From an uncultured Methanomicrobiales archaeon (lineage in GTDB: Archaea > Halobacteriota > Methanomicrobia > Methanomicrobiales > Methanospirillaceae): 37,302 bases of DNA. The DNA lies in assembly GCA_903828975.1 (NCBI GenBank), contig CAIKOD010000132.1:1-37302 (forward strand), given 5' to 3'. Made by a program: the position numbers and the translations under genes. The notes beneath the pieces are model-generated. The model saw only the letters and a list, made by a program, of their open reading frames with translations, did not search any database and was not told the origin of the DNA. Shown here piece after piece: positions 7,968 to 17,000 of the stretch (the stretch's first letter is position 1; each line of letters begins with the position of its first letter).

Positions 7968-8717
7968 ATGAATAACGTCCTGAAAAACGCCCTACTGGTG
8001 CTGGCAGGCGCATTACTCTTTGGCGCCGTCGTTTTTATCGCCTGGGGGATGACCCCTCTCGGTCCAACCGACCAGGCCCTGGCAGCGATGGAGCCGGGGG
8101 GAGTTGTCAGTGTTGTGGATAATGGTAATTTCGTGGTATTTACCCCGGTCACAAATCAGCCCATAACAGCCCTCATTATCTACCCCGGCGGGCATGTCGA
8201 TTATCGTTCGTATGCCCCGATGGCACGCCGGATTGCCAGCCGTGGTTACATGGTTTCCATTGTAAGGATGCCGTTATCCCTGCCGGTTTTTGGCGTGAAT
8301 AAGGCGGATGAGGTGATTGCTGCATTTCCGGGTATCCGGTACTGGGTTATCGGGGGGCACTCCCTGGGGGGGTCAATGGCTGCTTCGTATGCCAGAAGCC
8401 ACCCCTACAGGGTGCAGGGGTTGTTTTTATGGGCGTCATACCCACCGGAGAGCGATGACCTGTCAGCAACAGACCTGAAGGGTCTTTCAACATACGGGTC
8501 GGAAGATATGGTTCTAAACATAGACCATTTCAATTCGACGCTCTTTTTACTCCCGCCAGGGACTATACGGCAGGTGATCCAAGGTGGAAACCATTCCCAG
8601 TTCGGCAATTATGGTCCTCAACCAGGAGATGGCATCGCGACAATCTCTGCTGAAGACCAGCAGGCGCAGGCGACAAACCTTACCGTGCGATTGATACGGG
8701 CTGTGGAGGGAGAATAA
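7968..8717 (+). CDS. Membrane-anchored alpha/beta hydrolase, 249 aa
   Basis: An N-terminal hydrophobic segment (residues 8-27) anchors or exports the protein. The alpha/beta hydrolase core follows with IYPGGHVDYRSYAPMA (about 71-86, oxyanion-side loop), the nucleophile elbow GGHSLGGS with Ser132, Asp180 in YGSED, and His209 in GGNHSQFG, giving a full Ser-Asp-His triad. The best match in mind is the Abhydrolase_5 / dienelactone-hydrolase-like group; the substrate is unknown. The upstream ATG at 7957 closes after four codons, so 7968 is the start, with GGGGAT as a weak ribosome binding site. It is second in a DUF2254-hydrolase-hydrolase operon and ends one base before the next gene. Confidence 0.88.
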   Translation: MNNVLKNALLVLAGALLFGAVVFIAWGMTPLGPTDQALAAMEPGGVVSVVDNGNFVVFTPVTNQPITALIIYPGGHVDYRSYAPMARRIASRGYMVSIVRMPLSLPVFGVNKADEVIAAFPGIRYWVIGGHSLGGSMAASYARSHPYRVQGLFLWASYPPESDDLSATDLKGLSTYGSEDMVLNIDHFNSTLFLLPPGTIRQVIQGGNHSQFGNYGPQPGDGIATISAEDQQAQATNLTVRLIRAVEGE

Positions 8718-8718
8718 G

Positions 8719-9696
8719 ATGAAACGCCTCTGGAAAATCCTCGGCATCGTTATTCTTGTCATTACCGTAACCCTGCTCATTGTTCCACTCCTTTACCCAG
8801 TCCAACCCATGGCCGGGACCGTCACTGAACGCGAACTTGCCGACCCGGACAGCCATTTTGTGGATGTGAACGGAACGACCGTTCATTACAAAGAAATGGG
8901 ACAGGGGGGACCGGTGATTATCCTCCTGCATGGTTTTGGTGCCAGTGAATATTCATGGCGTGAAGTGATGGGACCCCTCTCGGAGTCCGGTCGTGTCATA
9001 GCATATGACCGTCCTGGATTTGGTCTGACTGAACGCCCCATGGATGGGAACTGGACAGATACAAACCCCTACAGCGTCCAGGGAAACGTGGAACTGCTGG
9101 ATGGGCTGATGGACGAACTCCGTATTGAGAAAGCCATCCTTGTGGGGAATTCCGCAGGGGGAGAGGTCGCAGCTGCGTACGCCATTGAACATCCGGAGCG
9201 GGTACAGGAGTTGGTGCTCGTGGATCCAGCCGTGGGAAACGGGACTAAAGGTCCATTACCGCAATGGGCATATCCTCTCATGAAGTTACCGCAAACACGG
9301 AATATGGCTCCTTTGCTGGTGCGTACTATCGCAGGAGATTTAGGAAATGACACAATCCGGATGGCATGGCATGATCCAACCAGGATCAAACCCGAGGTGT
9401 ATGAGGGTTATCGCAGACCACTCAAGGCTGATAACTGGGATAAAGCGCTCTACGAGTTCACCATCGCAGGTAATCCAGTCAATTATTCCGAACATCTGAA
9501 GGATCTGACGATGCCGGTGCTTATTGTCACCGGTGATGACGACCGGATTGTGCCCACCGCCCGGAGTATTCAACTATCCAGGGAAATACCCGGATCTGAG
9601 CTGGTGGTACTGAACGACTGCGGGCATGTCCCCCAGGAGGAATGCCCGGACCAATTCGTAACTTCAATCAAGGCTTTTAAGGGAGGTGCGAAGTAA
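8719..9696 (+). CDS. Membrane-anchored alpha/beta hydrolase, 325 aa
   Basis: ATG 8719 begins one base after the previous stop and follows GGAGGGAG, so translation is likely coupled. A membrane segment spans residues 8-27. The core shows the classic order: LLHGFGASEYSW (oxyanion HG at 71-72), YDRPGFGLTERP (96-107), nucleophile elbow GNSAGG with Ser145, Asp275 in TGDDDRIVP, and His303 in NDCGHVPQ. This is a standard alpha/beta hydrolase fold (Abhydrolase_1) with a helical cap around 175-250. Esterase, lipase-like or C-C hydrolase activity cannot be told apart. The two neighbouring hydrolases differ strongly in sequence, so this is not a recent duplication. The gene converges on the PEGA gene, with 70 bases between stops. 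Confidence 0.9.
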   Translation: MKRLWKILGIVILVITVTLLIVPLLYPVQPMAGTVTERELADPDSHFVDVNGTTVHYKEMGQGGPVIILLHGFGASEYSWREVMGPLSESGRVIAYDRPGFGLTERPMDGNWTDTNPYSVQGNVELLDGLMDELRIEKAILVGNSAGGEVAAAYAIEHPERVQELVLVDPAVGNGTKGPLPQWAYPLMKLPQTRNMAPLLVRTIAGDLGNDTIRMAWHDPTRIKPEVYEGYRRPLKADNWDKALYEFTIAGNPVNYSEHLKDLTMPVLIVTGDDDRIVPTARSIQLSREIPGSELVVLNDCGHVPQEECPDQFVTSIKAFKGGAK

Positions 9697-9766
9697 AAGA
9701 CAATCGTGAATAGGGATAAACGAGTATAAGGGTCATTCCCGGAAAAAGTTGGTGCAATTGCTATAA

Positions 9767-10225
9767 TCAATCCAGCTCAATCTTCGCTGGTTCTTTTGGT
9801 TTCCTGCGGTGCCTGATATACAGGACAAGGAACCCGACTAGTATCAGGACAACTATTACTACCAGTACACCCGTCATCACGGAGTTTCCGGGGTTTTCCT
9901 GGGGGGTCACATCAGCGGGCTTAAGGGTCGCAGAGACTTTCACGGTCTGCCCGGAAACGATATTCACCGTCGAAATATAATCAAGGTAAACGGGTTTCTT
10001 AAGAACAAGTCTGTATTCCCGGGGGTTCAGGATAGTAATATTGATAAAACCATTCGATTCAGGGGTGATCCCCTGGTACACCTCATCCAGGTAAACTGAT
10101 GCACCGGAAGGTGTGGATGAGACCTGGAGGTATCCTGCGGTACTGACGGGGGTTTCCGCTCCCGCACAACCCCATATAACAGCTCCAATGAAAAGTATGA
10201 GTAATAACCAACGTATTGCCTTCAT
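9767..10225 (-). CDS. PEGA-domain surface protein, 152 aa
   Basis: A signal peptide (residues 1-19) ends at WGC, a lipobox-like site with Cys20, although position -3 is not ideal. Residues 31-104 form a PEGA domain: GYLQVSSTPSGASVYLDEVY, a glycine turn, then a strand-rich segment ending VKVSATLKP. The domain is an extracellular Ig-like beta sandwich common in archaeal S-layer and surface proteins. A linker (about 105-115) leads to a second hydrophobic helix (about 117-136) and a basic stop-transfer tail (RHRRKPKEP). The protein would thus be tethered at its C-terminus and perhaps lipidated. It has no clear operon partner. Confidence 0.85.
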   Translation of the reverse strand: MKAIRWLLLILFIGAVIWGCAGAETPVSTAGYLQVSSTPSGASVYLDEVYQGITPESNGFINITILNPREYRLVLKKPVYLDYISTVNIVSGQTVKVSATLKPADVTPQENPGNSVMTGVLVVIVVLILVGFLVLYIRHRRKPKEPAKIELD

Positions 10226-10837
10226 GATATTCCTGTTACAGCAATCATAACTTATTGGTTATAAGACCATTGATCTCCCCGGTTTTTCCCCTGGTATTAT
10301 CCAATGGATTATCGGGTTGTATGGTCTTTAAAGGGCATTTTGTATGAGGTACGACGTACATGACCACCTTTGGAGGTATTATCGCCCGGATCCCTCTTTC
10401 CCATCACCATGCGGCTCATTCCAAGGTAATCGTTGCAGCGTTACGGACCCCCACCCCGGGTGATTGACATCCCCCTAAATTCTGAGCACCCGGGCCATAT
10501 GAAGACTCTGATGGCCCCGGAAAAAAGTTACCGGTGCAGCTGAACGTGAAAAATGCAACCGGCACAATGAAAAGCGCAATAATCTGAAAACATCTGCCTG
10601 TTATAAAATAATGAATTAATCACAACGGGAATGCCCGGGAAGGCCAGAATTGTAATACCAATGGGGGGATGTTTTTCTACAATCACACCTCATGAGTGGT
10701 TCATACCGGAATTAAGAAGTAGTATGGTTGCCTCTGTTTCGGCCGGGAGCGGATAGTACCGGTAACATCCGATATTCGGCTATTTTGATGACCCACTGAT
10801 ATTTTTTTTAAAATAAAAAGGGAAGTCTAAAAGAACT
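10226..10837. other. Intergenic stretch without a supported gene
   Basis: About 600 bases with no frame longer than ~35 codons that carries a ribosome binding site. The left end is the promoter side of the PEGA gene and the right end is the T-rich terminator of the HdeD gene. Nothing else is recognised. Confidence 0.5.
10800..10820 (-). terminator. T-rich terminator after the HdeD gene
   Basis: On the minus strand, CCCTTTTTATTTT follows the stop of the gene at 10838-11404 within ~20 bases. U-rich tracts of this kind terminate archaeal transcription. Confidence 0.45.
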
Positions 10838-11404
10838 TCAGGCTGGCGTTGCAGCCTGGCCTTTCAGCATAAATGAGCCAATAATTGCAATAATTCCCCC
10901 AATAATACCGAAACCCCCGAGGATAAACGGCAGCATTAAGGTGCTTACAAGCGGGTTGGCAAGGATTAAACAGCCGAAGATAATAAGGAGGAAACCGATA
11001 ATACCGGCACCCCATCCGCCGCCCTTAAAGGCTGCGAAAAGGGCCATGAATCCCATAATAAGGCCCCAAACACCCACGAGGATGATAAAGATGTAGGGGA
11101 CGACAAACGTACTGTACAAGGGGTACGTCAGAATAGCGATACCGGCAATAATACCGAGGATACCGAAGAGGACCTTCCAACCCGCATTCGTGCGATCGAC
11201 AAACAGACTTATAAGCCCAAACAGGCCGCTGATAAACCAGTAGGCACCGAGGAAGGTGACCAGTAGCAGGAGTGTCCTGTACGGGTAGTATATCAGGAAT
11301 ATCCCGAGGATCAGGGTGACGATCCCCATGATGAGGACAAGCCACCAGGGGAACACATGGGTCCCGGGCTTAACATCTAACGAAGGGGTCATTGTTTCAG
11401 ACAT
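10838..11404 (-). CDS. HdeD-family (DUF308) membrane protein, 188 aa
   Basis: Six hydrophobic helices in three pairs, with a short hydrophilic head (MSETMTPSLDVKPG) and tail, fit the DUF308/HdeD family. Typical features are the first helix pair around a GIFLIYYPYRTL turn, FGLISLFVDR after helix 2, then Gly-rich helices (WGLIMGF, GGGWGAG, GGFGIIGGIIAIIG). It is a cytoplasmic membrane protein whose biochemical role is unknown and is linked to stress in bacteria. Either of the two nearby Met codons (residues 1 and 5) could be the start; neither has a strong ribosome binding site. A TTAATTAA element (about 11437-11444) may be the TATA box. Confidence 0.88.
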   Translation of the reverse strand: MSETMTPSLDVKPGTHVFPWWLVLIMGIVTLILGIFLIYYPYRTLLLLVTFLGAYWFISGLFGLISLFVDRTNAGWKVLFGILGIIAGIAILTYPLYSTFVVPYIFIILVGVWGLIMGFMALFAAFKGGGWGAGIIGFLLIIFGCLILANPLVSTLMLPFILGGFGIIGGIIAIIGSFMLKGQAATPA

Positions 11405-11697
11405 GGTAATACGGTGAGTACTTCATTTACACCGTTAATTAAGATTTCTAATTTTCCGGGTCAGTTATGTATTCCCTGATTACCCAGGTTCGCAAAAAAA
11501 AAATACCCGGTCCTATTCTCAAGCCCTGTTCTGGAACGAGTCTGATACTTCTGAACCGTGTTATAATGACTGCAACAATTAATTCCTGGAGGTTAACAGG
11601 GCCGCGTAAGCCATATGCCCAACGAATTAGAAATCAGCATATGATTTTTTTTCCCATTTTCAGTAAAAAAATACTTATTTTTATTGTAAAAAAATCA

Positions 11698-12969
11698 TCA
11701 GGTTGCTTTATAGTTCAGCAGGACTGTCCCTGTCGAATCATATAATGTCATGGAATCATTGAAGATAGCAAATTTCCCTGCCTTCGAGAGGAGTGTGAGG
11801 TATGCCGTCTCTTGTGCCATCACAGCCGGTTCACAGGCCATTCGTGTTGTAGCTGCCTGGCTGATACTGATGCTTTGACCACTTGTTGAATAGGTGGTGG
11901 AGTACGTATTGCATCCCGAAGACCCGGAAAGACTCCCGTCTGCCATGAATTTTGCCGTGACCGGGGTGGCCGCAATGACAGGGACATAGCCGCCTTTCCC
12001 GTCAGTGTATGATTTCAGGGCCCATGAACCGACCAATGTACCAGGGGATGCAGAGGGTGTTGATTTTGTGGGAACGGAAATTGAGCTGGCCTGTCCCTTT
12101 TTGTACTGGAGGATTTTTTGTCCCAGCACCGTATACAGGACCATCTGGTCACCATTCATTTCGTAGGTATTAACTTTTTCCAGCAGTGCCAGGTACTGGT
12201 TTTCCTGCTGCATAATTTCGGGGTCGCATGCCATCTTTGTACTTTTAACCTGGCTGATCCCCAGGGTCTGGCCGTTCAGCGAATAAAAGGCAGAATATCC
12301 GTTACATCCCGAAGATCCGTTAATTCTTCCATCAGGAGTGAAAACTGCCGTAATATTACTACCCAACAGCACCGAAACCATTGCATTATTCCCGTTATAG
12401 TAGGTTAACAGGTCCCATGAACCAACCACGGGTGCCTGGGCTGAAAGGGTTACAGGGATATCCAGTGGCCGCTTGTACGCGAGGATTGCCTTCCCTGAAC
12501 TGTCGAAGAACAACATAGTGTCCCGGTTTACCGAGTATGTGGTTGTAGCAGCCATTAATGAGAAATACAGTGATTCCTGGTTCATAACTGCCGGTGCACA
12601 GGCCATCAGCGTGGAAATACCCGGGGTGATGGTAATCGAAGACCCGCTCGTTGTGTAACCCGCAGTGTACTGGTTACAGCCCGAAGAGCCGGTCACAGTC
12701 CCGTCTGTCCTGAAGAGGGCTGTAACGGGCTGTTCTCCAATTACATTGGCCATCCCGCCTTTTCCATCAGTATATGAAAACAGCCGCCAGTTCACTCCGG
12801 TGGGAAACGATGATGAGCCCGTGGTCCCTGTCGCTGCTGATATCCCGGTCGGAATTTCTGTTGGTCCCGCGGTTGTTGCCGGTGCCGGTGTCACCGGCTG
12901 ACTGGTACAGCCCGAGAGCAGAATTGCAAGCATGAGCACGGCGCTTACCAGCGCAAGTATTTTCTTCAT
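11698..12969 (-). CDS. Lipoprotein with three META domains, 423 aa
   Basis: Signal peptide with lipobox LLSGC (Cys21), then a Thr/Pro/Ala-rich linker to about residue 55. Three copies of a ~110-residue META (HslJ-like) domain follow, each with a W-x-L opening (NWRLFSYTDGKGG, SWDLLTYYNGN, SWALKSYTDGKGG), a conserved GSSGCN motif and a K/T-x-MAC motif (L-MACAP, KMACDP, RMACEP). The paired Cys residues of GSSGCN and MAC could form a disulfide in each repeat. A Ser/Pro linker separates repeats 2 and 3. HslJ in E. coli is an outer-membrane stress protein; in archaea META lipoproteins face the outside. A TATA box ~30 bases upstream of ATG 12969 makes a leaderless transcript likely. The gene is divergent from the HdeD gene at 13269. 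Confidence 0.9.
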   Translation of the reverse strand: MKKILALVSAVLMLAILLSGCTSQPVTPAPATTAGPTEIPTGISAATGTTGSSSFPTGVNWRLFSYTDGKGGMANVIGEQPVTALFRTDGTVTGSSGCNQYTAGYTTSGSSITITPGISTLMACAPAVMNQESLYFSLMAATTTYSVNRDTMLFFDSSGKAILAYKRPLDIPVTLSAQAPVVGSWDLLTYYNGNNAMVSVLLGSNITAVFTPDGRINGSSGCNGYSAFYSLNGQTLGISQVKSTKMACDPEIMQQENQYLALLEKVNTYEMNGDQMVLYTVLGQKILQYKKGQASSISVPTKSTPSASPGTLVGSWALKSYTDGKGGYVPVIAATPVTAKFMADGSLSGSSGCNTYSTTYSTSGQSISISQAATTRMACEPAVMAQETAYLTLLSKAGKFAIFNDSMTLYDSTGTVLLNYKAT

Positions 12970-12992
12970 ATATTAATGTGATCTTTTTTTGC

Positions 12993-13004
12993 TATTATAT
13001 AATT
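12993..13004 (-). promoter_or_regulatory. TATA box for the triple-META lipoprotein gene
   Basis: ATTATATAATAG (minus strand) is centred about 29 bases before ATG 12969, placing the transcription start within a few bases of the start codon (leaderless). Confidence 0.5.
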
Positions 13005-13227
13005 GCCTATCAATGGGAGGGACAATAACAACAGGAATCAAGGGAATTTATCGATATGGAAACCTATATTCGGTTTGAAACGTTCGAGGTTTCCTGACCG
13101 TCATAGCAACGGGGGGGCAGGCTCCTTTTCTTTATTCCGGGTTTTCATCCTGAAAAAAACTGATAGAAACCATTATTTTTCAAGCCAATAAGAAGATTCG
13201 AGCGTAAATAACAAAAACAGGCGAAAT

Positions 13228-13239
13228 ATTTATATATCG
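13228..13239 (+). promoter_or_regulatory. TATA box for the HdeD gene at 13269
   Basis: ATTTATATATCG is centred ~35 bases before ATG 13269. The predicted leader is ~11 bases. Together with the element at 12993-13004 it forms a divergent promoter region of about 300 bases (12970-13268) with no other gene. Confidence 0.55.
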
Positions 13240-13268
13240 ATGTTTATGAAAATTAAGCTGGTAATATT

Positions 13269-13826
13269 ATGGCAAACGATGTTGTTATGGAAGGTCAGGT
13301 CACAGACCTCAGGTGGGGATCATTCGTCCTCCTCGGATTAGTGGCAATTGTTTTCGGTCTCGTTATCGCAATGTTTCCACAGCTCTCGGCAACAGTGCTG
13401 ATTGAGCTGATTGGCATATTCATTATCCTCCTCTCGTTCGGGGCAATAATGATGTCCGCCGTTGCACCCGGGGGACTAAAAGGATCGATCCTCCTGGCAG
13501 TCCTTGGGATTATCGGATTCTTCTTCGGGATAGCGACCATCCTGTCACCATATGTAATGGGTAGGGTAATCTTCATCCTCGTGGGTATTGCCCTGTTGAT
13601 CGGGGGTATTATAGGCCTTATCCTCGCAATTTCAGAGAAAAATATGACCCATCGCGGGCTTTTTGCATTACAGGGTATCCTGTCATTGATTATTGGTATC
13701 ATAATCATTGCCGGACCCATCATCGGCGTCGCCCTTGCAGTAATCTTCATAGGGGTCTACTTCGTGGTATGGGGCATCCTCAGCGTGATTATGGGTGCGA
13801 TGATCCGGGCCGCGAAAAAAGCGTGA
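13269..13826 (+). CDS. HdeD-family (DUF308) membrane protein, 185 aa
   Basis: Third HdeD-type protein in the window. It has a 15-residue hydrophilic head, then six helices in three pairs with short turns (WGSFVLLGLVAIVFGLVIAM; LIELIGIFIILLSFGAIM; a Gly-rich third pair ending WGILSVIMGAMI) and a basic tail. It is an integral membrane protein of unknown molecular role. The three copies are diverged and have different contexts, so they are not tandem duplicates. ATG 13269 follows GGTAATATT with no strong ribosome binding site; the upstream TATA box is clear. A T-run at 13850-13856 probably ends the message before the convergent giant kinase gene. Confidence 0.9.
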   Translation: MANDVVMEGQVTDLRWGSFVLLGLVAIVFGLVIAMFPQLSATVLIELIGIFIILLSFGAIMMSAVAPGGLKGSILLAVLGIIGFFFGIATILSPYVMGRVIFILVGIALLIGGIIGLILAISEKNMTHRGLFALQGILSLIIGIIIIAGPIIGVALAVIFIGVYFVVWGILSVIMGAMIRAAKKA

Positions 13827-13849
13827 ACCAGATCAAAATCCCAGTTATA

Positions 13850-13856
13850 TTTTTTT
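13850..13856 (+). terminator. T-tract terminator after the HdeD gene
   Basis: Seven consecutive T residues lie 24 bases after the HdeD stop codon, in the gap before the convergent kinase gene. There is no strong hairpin. Confidence 0.4.
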
Positions 13857-14015
13857 AACTTTCCAGATTTTTCACGCCATCTGGCAGATAACAACCAGTC
13901 ATCCCGGGTAGCCCTGTTATCTGAGGGTGCCCGTGCATCCAGTACGGTTCCTATTCTTACCGTGAGCTCCCCCCATACCCTGGGCCCCCGGATTCCGCGG
14001 TTTCTCCCGGTATTG

Positions 14016-17000
14016 CTACCTGGTAGTATTGTCGTTCGTAAACCGGTATACCCCATCAGGCACCGCAATCTCAAACCGTGCCCCTTTGCCCGGAACCCCG
14101 GTCTCACAGATAGTGATGCCGGTGATGGCAAGGATCTCCCGTGCCAGGAAGAGGCCCAGTCCGGTGTTCTTCCCGTACCCTCTCCCAAAGATCTTCTCTT
14201 TCTCGTCTGCCGGGATACCGACCCCGTTGTCCTCAACGATGATGACAAGCCTTTCCTGGACAGGTTCACAGCGAATGGTAACCTCAGTCACCCGTTCACC
14301 GTGACGGTCTGCATTGTCGAAGAGGTTGAAAAAAACACGCTCGAGCAAGGGGTCGGCAAAAATTTCGACCTGGTTGCATGTACCCGAGAGCAGGACCACA
14401 GTTTTCCCTGTTGTTGCAATGATCTCATCAAGCCTGAACCATGCGGGGGTATGGATACCCAGCTCCTGGTATGTCCTGGTAAACTCGACCAGGCGGGCAA
14501 TTGCCAGGGATGAGTCATTGATCCTGGCTAATAAGCCAGCAATGACCGGGCCAGGGTTTTCCATTTCTGCTATCTGGGTGTACCCCTGCAGAACCATCAG
14601 CTGGTTTATGACGTCGTGGCGGGTGACGCTGTTTAAGAGGTTGAGTTTCCGGTTGACCTCCCGGACCGCGTTCTCCATGTTCCTGCGTTCGGTGATATCC
14701 CGTGCTGCTGCATATATCCGGATCCCCTTGGGAAAGGAACGCCACTCAAACCACCGGTAGGTGCCGTCCTTGTGGCGGTACCGGTTGGTGAAGTTGAGCA
14801 CCGCATTCTGGCTGGCAAGTTTGGCTACCGCATCCAGTGTTGAGGGCAGGTCATCGGGGTGTACAAAGTCGAGGAATTTGTGGCCCTCCATCTCGGCAAG
14901 CCTATAACCGAGCACCTTTTCCCATTCGGGATTCATACGCCGGAAATATCCGTCAGTATCGGCGATGCAGAAGAGGTCAAGACTGGTCGTGAAATACTGG
15001 TCCAGTTCCTCCCTTTTTTCCCGCAGCGACGCTTCGGCACGTTTCTGATCACTGATATCACGCAGGTGCTCAATGATAAACCGGATTTCACCCGTATCAT
15101 CAAGGACAGGATAACTCCTTACATCCAGCCATATATCTAATTCCGGTACATATTTCTGTACCACCGCTGGTTTTTTTGTCTGGTATGATTCGGATGTTGC
15201 ACAGATCTCGCAGGGGGCATCATGACCGATCAGTTCATAGCATCTCTTTCCCGCCACTTCACCGGGGTTTTTCCCTACCATCGCATACCCTGCGGCATTG
15301 TACCTGATGATCCCGTGGTGAAGATCCTGTACCCCGATCACATCCGGAATTGCATTGAACAATGCCTCCAGCATCGCGCTCTTCTCCAGGAGCGCTGCTT
15401 CACTGTTCCGTATCGCCTCTTCAACGTGCTTGCGCATGGTGATGTCACGGTCAATACCGCGGTACCCGGCAAAAGATCTGTCTTTTGCCAGCCGGGGCAC
15501 GCCGCTTGTCTCAAGGACAACGATCGACCCGTTCTTGTGGATACAGCTGTTCTCAAGGGATGATATCGGCAGCCGGGAATCGACAAGCCTGGTGAACTCC
15601 GCGGCCACCCGTAGCGCCTCGTCCGGGTGCATGAAGTCAAAGGGGGTCTTGCCGATAAGCTCTTCAGGTTCGTACCCCAGCAGCTCCCGCACCTGAGGGC
15701 TGACATATGAGTAGGTGCCATTTTCATCTACCTCCCAGATGAAGTCGCTCGTTGTCTCTACAAGCATCCGGAACTTCTCCTCACTTACCCGGAGCTTTTC
15801 TTCGTTCTGGCCAAGTTCCTCATACTGCTGCCGGAGCTCTTCTTCTGTGGCAGTGAGGTTCTGATATGTCGACAATAGCTCCGCCTCTGCCTTCTTCCGG
15901 CCGCTGATATCACGGAAGACCACCTGGACTGCCGGTTGTCCTTCGTGCTGCGTGACAGTTGCCATGACTTCCACGTCAACAAAGGTCCCATCGGAGCGGA
16001 CGAATTTTTCCTCGATCGGGGGTGCTGTCCCTTCCGGGGATTGCAGCATCAATTGTACCCTCTCTGCCACATTTGCCCGGAATTCAGGATGGACAAGATC
16101 AAGTACAGGCCTCCCAACCAATTCGGCAGTCGATACAACCCCCATGATCCGGGTTGCCGCATCATTGGCGAGTACAACCCTGCCTTCCCGGTGGACGACA
16201 ACCGCATCAAAGGAGCTGGATATGAGCCTGCGGAACCGTTCCTTGCTCTCCCGCAGGGCCTCCACTGTCTTCTTCCGTTCGGTGATGTCCCGGGAGATCC
16301 CGAGCACCCCGATGACGGTGTCATCAGGGTTGAGTACCGGCGTAAGCCTCGCCTCAATCCATATCCTGCCGGATGGCAGGTCGTCCGGGATCTCGTGGCT
16401 CACGGTCTGGCGGGTCGTTATAACCCTGCGAATGCTGTCAAGGTGGTGGCTGGCAACATCCGGGGGGAATATCTCCGTCAGGTGTTTCCCGATCAGCTCA
16501 CTAGGCGCAGCATGGAATGCCTCTGCCGAGCGCGAGTTGACATACCTCACGAAACCGTCCGGGTCGATAAAATAGATCATGTCAGGAGATGTCTCTGCAA
16601 GCAGCCGGTATTTCTCCTCGCTCCGGCGTACTGCTTCTTCTGCCCTTTTTCGCTCGGTAATATCGCGAGTAATTGCCCAATAACCGATCCGCTGGTGATC
16701 CTGATCCCTTATGATGTAGGTCTGTATTTCGATCGGGATTACCTTCCCGTCTTTGTTCCTGTACTCTTTCTCGTACAAATCGGAATACCCGCGTATGTCA
16801 ACCTGTTCTTTGAGAATTCTGTTTTCAGATTCATGCCATTTGGCAGGGGTTATATCATCATAGCTCAGGTTCTTTAATTCGTCAGCAGAATATCCAAGTA
16901 TCGCAGAAAAGGCGGCATTGCACTGGATTATTTTTCCCTCTAAGTCCACGGCTGCCGATCCATCCCTCAGATTATCATACAGGGTACGGTAACGCCACTC

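Noticed and set aside
10342-10470. Short plus-strand frame of about 35 codons starting near 10360
   Set aside because: No ribosome binding site, no family pattern and no partner gene.
15936-16877. 313-codon plus-strand frame and many others opposite the giant kinase
   Set aside because: They are shadows of a high-GC coding region on the other strand; compositions are implausible and no ribosome binding sites are seen.
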